A stretch of DNA of 7,554 nucleotides from Firmicutes bacterium UBA4882 (GTDB taxonomy: Bacteria > Bacillota > UBA4882). Below the pieces are notes generated by a model. It ran no database searches. It worked only from the letters and a program-made list of their open reading frames with translations, and was not told where the DNA came from. Shown one piece after another: positions 6,469 to 7,554 of this stretch. The DNA is taken from positions 44,991 through 52,544 of the forward strand of contig DHDG01000008.1 in the NCBI GenBank assembly GCA_002399265.1, written 5' to 3'. Every line of letters starts with the position of its first letter. Position 1 is the first letter of the stretch. The translations under genes were made by a program, and so were the position numbers.

Positions 6469-6505
6469 GGGGGCAGGGTCTTTTGCCCCGCCCCCACTTC
6501 TTTTG
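6469..6505 (+). terminator. Rho-independent terminator or attenuator after the binding-protein gene
   Basis: GGGGGC (6469-6474) pairs with GCCCCC (6490-6495). After an A/C mismatch, GGGT (6476-6479) pairs with GCCC (6485-6488), closing a CTTTT loop. The tail is ACTTCTTTT, a U-rich but interrupted run. It lies 60 bp after the binding-protein stop and before the permease gene. In Liv-type operons such an element commonly lets the binding protein be made in excess over the membrane parts by partial read-through. That function is inferred; the hairpin is seen. Confidence 0.7.
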
Positions 6506-6665
6506 TACATTAGTATTCATCAGCATCGCTCCTTTTCCCGTTCCCGATAGAGTAATTTTGCCATGGCCTTAAATTTACGTGCATCTGCGTGCATTTTATT
6601 GCGTGATGTTTCATTCCATAGATCCGCCCGGATTGCCAAAGCAGTGAAATGGTGGTGAAGCTTAA
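6506..6665. other. Non-coding gap before the permease gene
   Basis: I see no ORF with a ribosome binding site here. The gap contains two direct copies of CGTGCAT (6578-6584 and 6588-6594) spaced 10 bp apart, about one helical turn, in a locally AT-rich setting. This could mark a regulator site and a separate promoter for the permease, but no convincing -35/-10 pair was found. Just upstream of the terminator (6443-6466) are an imperfect inverted repeat GGCATGGATGCC and a second copy of CATGGATGC. Confidence 0.3.
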
Positions 6666-7554
6666 ATGATCCAGCAATTTGTCAACGGCTTATCATTAGG
6701 TGCTGTTTATGCGCTAATTGCAGTGGGTTTCGCTCTGGTTTTCAGCATCCTGAAGTTTTCCAACTTCAGCCACGGGAGCGTAATCATGCTGAGCGCCTAT
6801 TTCGGGCTGTGGCTGTCCAGCACTTTTAAGGTGGGTCTTTTGCCGACCTTGTTGGCCAGTATGGTCGTAGGCGGCCTGATTGCCGTAATTATTGAGCGGC
6901 TGGGTTTCCGGCCTATCCGTAAGAAGAACGGCCCGCTCATCTATTTCTTTGTCAGTTCGATAGCCATCTCAATGTTCTTCCAATACTTGATGACGGCCTT
7001 GATGGGCGGACAGTTCTTTATGTATCCCGACTTTATGAAGACTTCTTCAATTAATGTGGGTGATTTGACAATCCCGGTGCTGAATATTTATATGCTGGCG
7101 ATCAGCACAGTCACCCTGATCGTCTTGCTGTATCTGCTGTACAAAACGAAGATTGGCATTGCCATTCGTGCAGCGTCCAGCGATTTATTAACCCCGAACC
7201 TAATGGGGATCAATACGGACTTTATTGTGTCAGTGACCTTCTTTGTCTCGGGTGCGCTGGCCGGCATTGCCGGAGTCTTTCTGGGACTGAGCCTGAGCGT
7301 TTACCCGCAGCTGGGTAGTCTGGTCCTGAAAGCGTTTATCGCGACCGTGATCGGGGGCCTGGGCAGCCTCGGCGGTGCCGTCGTCGGCGCATTCTTGCTC
7401 GGATTGGCTGAGACTTTCAGTACGGCTTATTTGGGAGGAGATGTCACTCCCATGATCACGTTTACAATCATGATTCTCTTCTTGCTATTGAAACCGGAGG
7501 GCATTGCCGGTTTACTCGGGTTGGGCAAAAACGCAGGTACGACCCAAAAAGCGT
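6666..7554 (+). CDS. LivH-type branched-chain amino acid ABC transporter permease (3' end cut by the window)
   Basis: The frame is open from the ATG at 6666 to the window edge, giving 296 codons with no stop seen. Typical LivH proteins are about 290-310 residues, so only the last few residues should be missing. GGTGGTGA (6651-6658) lies 7 bp upstream. The N-terminus (MIQQFVNGLSLGAVYALIAVGFALVFSI) and the following hydrophobic helices are typical of the family, as are NFSHGS (33-38), IRAASSDLLTPNLMGIN (167-183) and the cytoplasmic coupling-loop region IATVIGGLGSLGGAVVGA (225-242). The C-terminal KPEGI (276-280) precedes a short tail. It is an inner-membrane protein that would form the translocation pore with a LivM partner and LivG/LivF ATPases, which are expected downstream but are not in the window. 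It pairs with the upstream binding protein despite the 256-bp gap. The substrate is not determined. Confidence 0.93.
   Translation, partial: MIQQFVNGLSLGAVYALIAVGFALVFSILKFSNFSHGSVIMLSAYFGLWLSSTFKVGLLPTLLASMVVGGLIAVIIERLGFRPIRKKNGPLIYFFVSSIAISMFFQYLMTALMGGQFFMYPDFMKTSSINVGDLTIPVLNIYMLAISTVTLIVLLYLLYKTKIGIAIRAASSDLLTPNLMGINTDFIVSVTFFVSGALAGIAGVFLGLSLSVYPQLGSLVLKAFIATVIGGLGSLGGAVVGAFLLGLAETFSTAYLGGDVTPMITFTIMILFLLLKPEGIAGLLGLGKNAGTTQKA

Noticed and set aside
6558..6625. Promoter for the permease gene built on TTGCCA (6558-6563) or TTGCGT (6599-6604)
   Set aside because: No -10 hexamer of acceptable match lies at 16-18 bp spacing from either.

Overview
The window reads as a stretch of bacterial chromosome with every supported gene on the + strand. 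Strong AAGGAGG-type ribosome binding sites, frequent GTG and TTG starts and moderate GC suggest an anaerobic Bacillota (Clostridia or Negativicutes type). That placement is an inference from style, since the window has no marker gene.

Left part (1-3819): a sugar-type operon. It holds the C-terminal end of a ROK-family protein, a NagA-like amidohydrolase (414 aa from the ATG at 441), and two Gfo/Idh/MocA oxidoreductases from a TTG start (1704) and a GTG start (2779). The last three genes are separated by only 18 bp and 1 bp. Together they suggest sensing or phosphorylation, deacetylation or hydrolysis, and oxidation of an (amino)sugar-like compound. Both the amidohydrolase and the first oxidoreductase deviate from their family's usual motifs, so the substrate need not be GlcNAc-6-phosphate.

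Middle (3820-3938): a short gap filled by a degenerate tandem repeat of about 16 bp, arranged as two 37-bp higher-order copies. The ribosome binding site of the next gene follows it.

Right part (3939-7554): a PreA/dihydroorotate-dehydrogenase-like flavoprotein with a C-terminal two-cluster ferredoxin domain comes first. It is followed by a 20-codon leader ORF whose stop overlaps the GTG start of a branched-chain-amino-acid-type (Liv) solute-binding protein. After a G/C-rich hairpin terminator and a gap of about 250 bp comes a LivH-type permease that runs to the window edge. The order suggests that the transporter imports a substrate, or a relative of one, handled by the flavoprotein; this is inference.

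No RNA genes, insertion sequences, CRISPR arrays or phage genes were seen. The most interesting points are the leader ORF coupled to the binding protein, the Thr at the position where related flavoproteins carry a catalytic Cys, the variant active-site motifs of the NagA-like enzyme, and the intergenic repeat.
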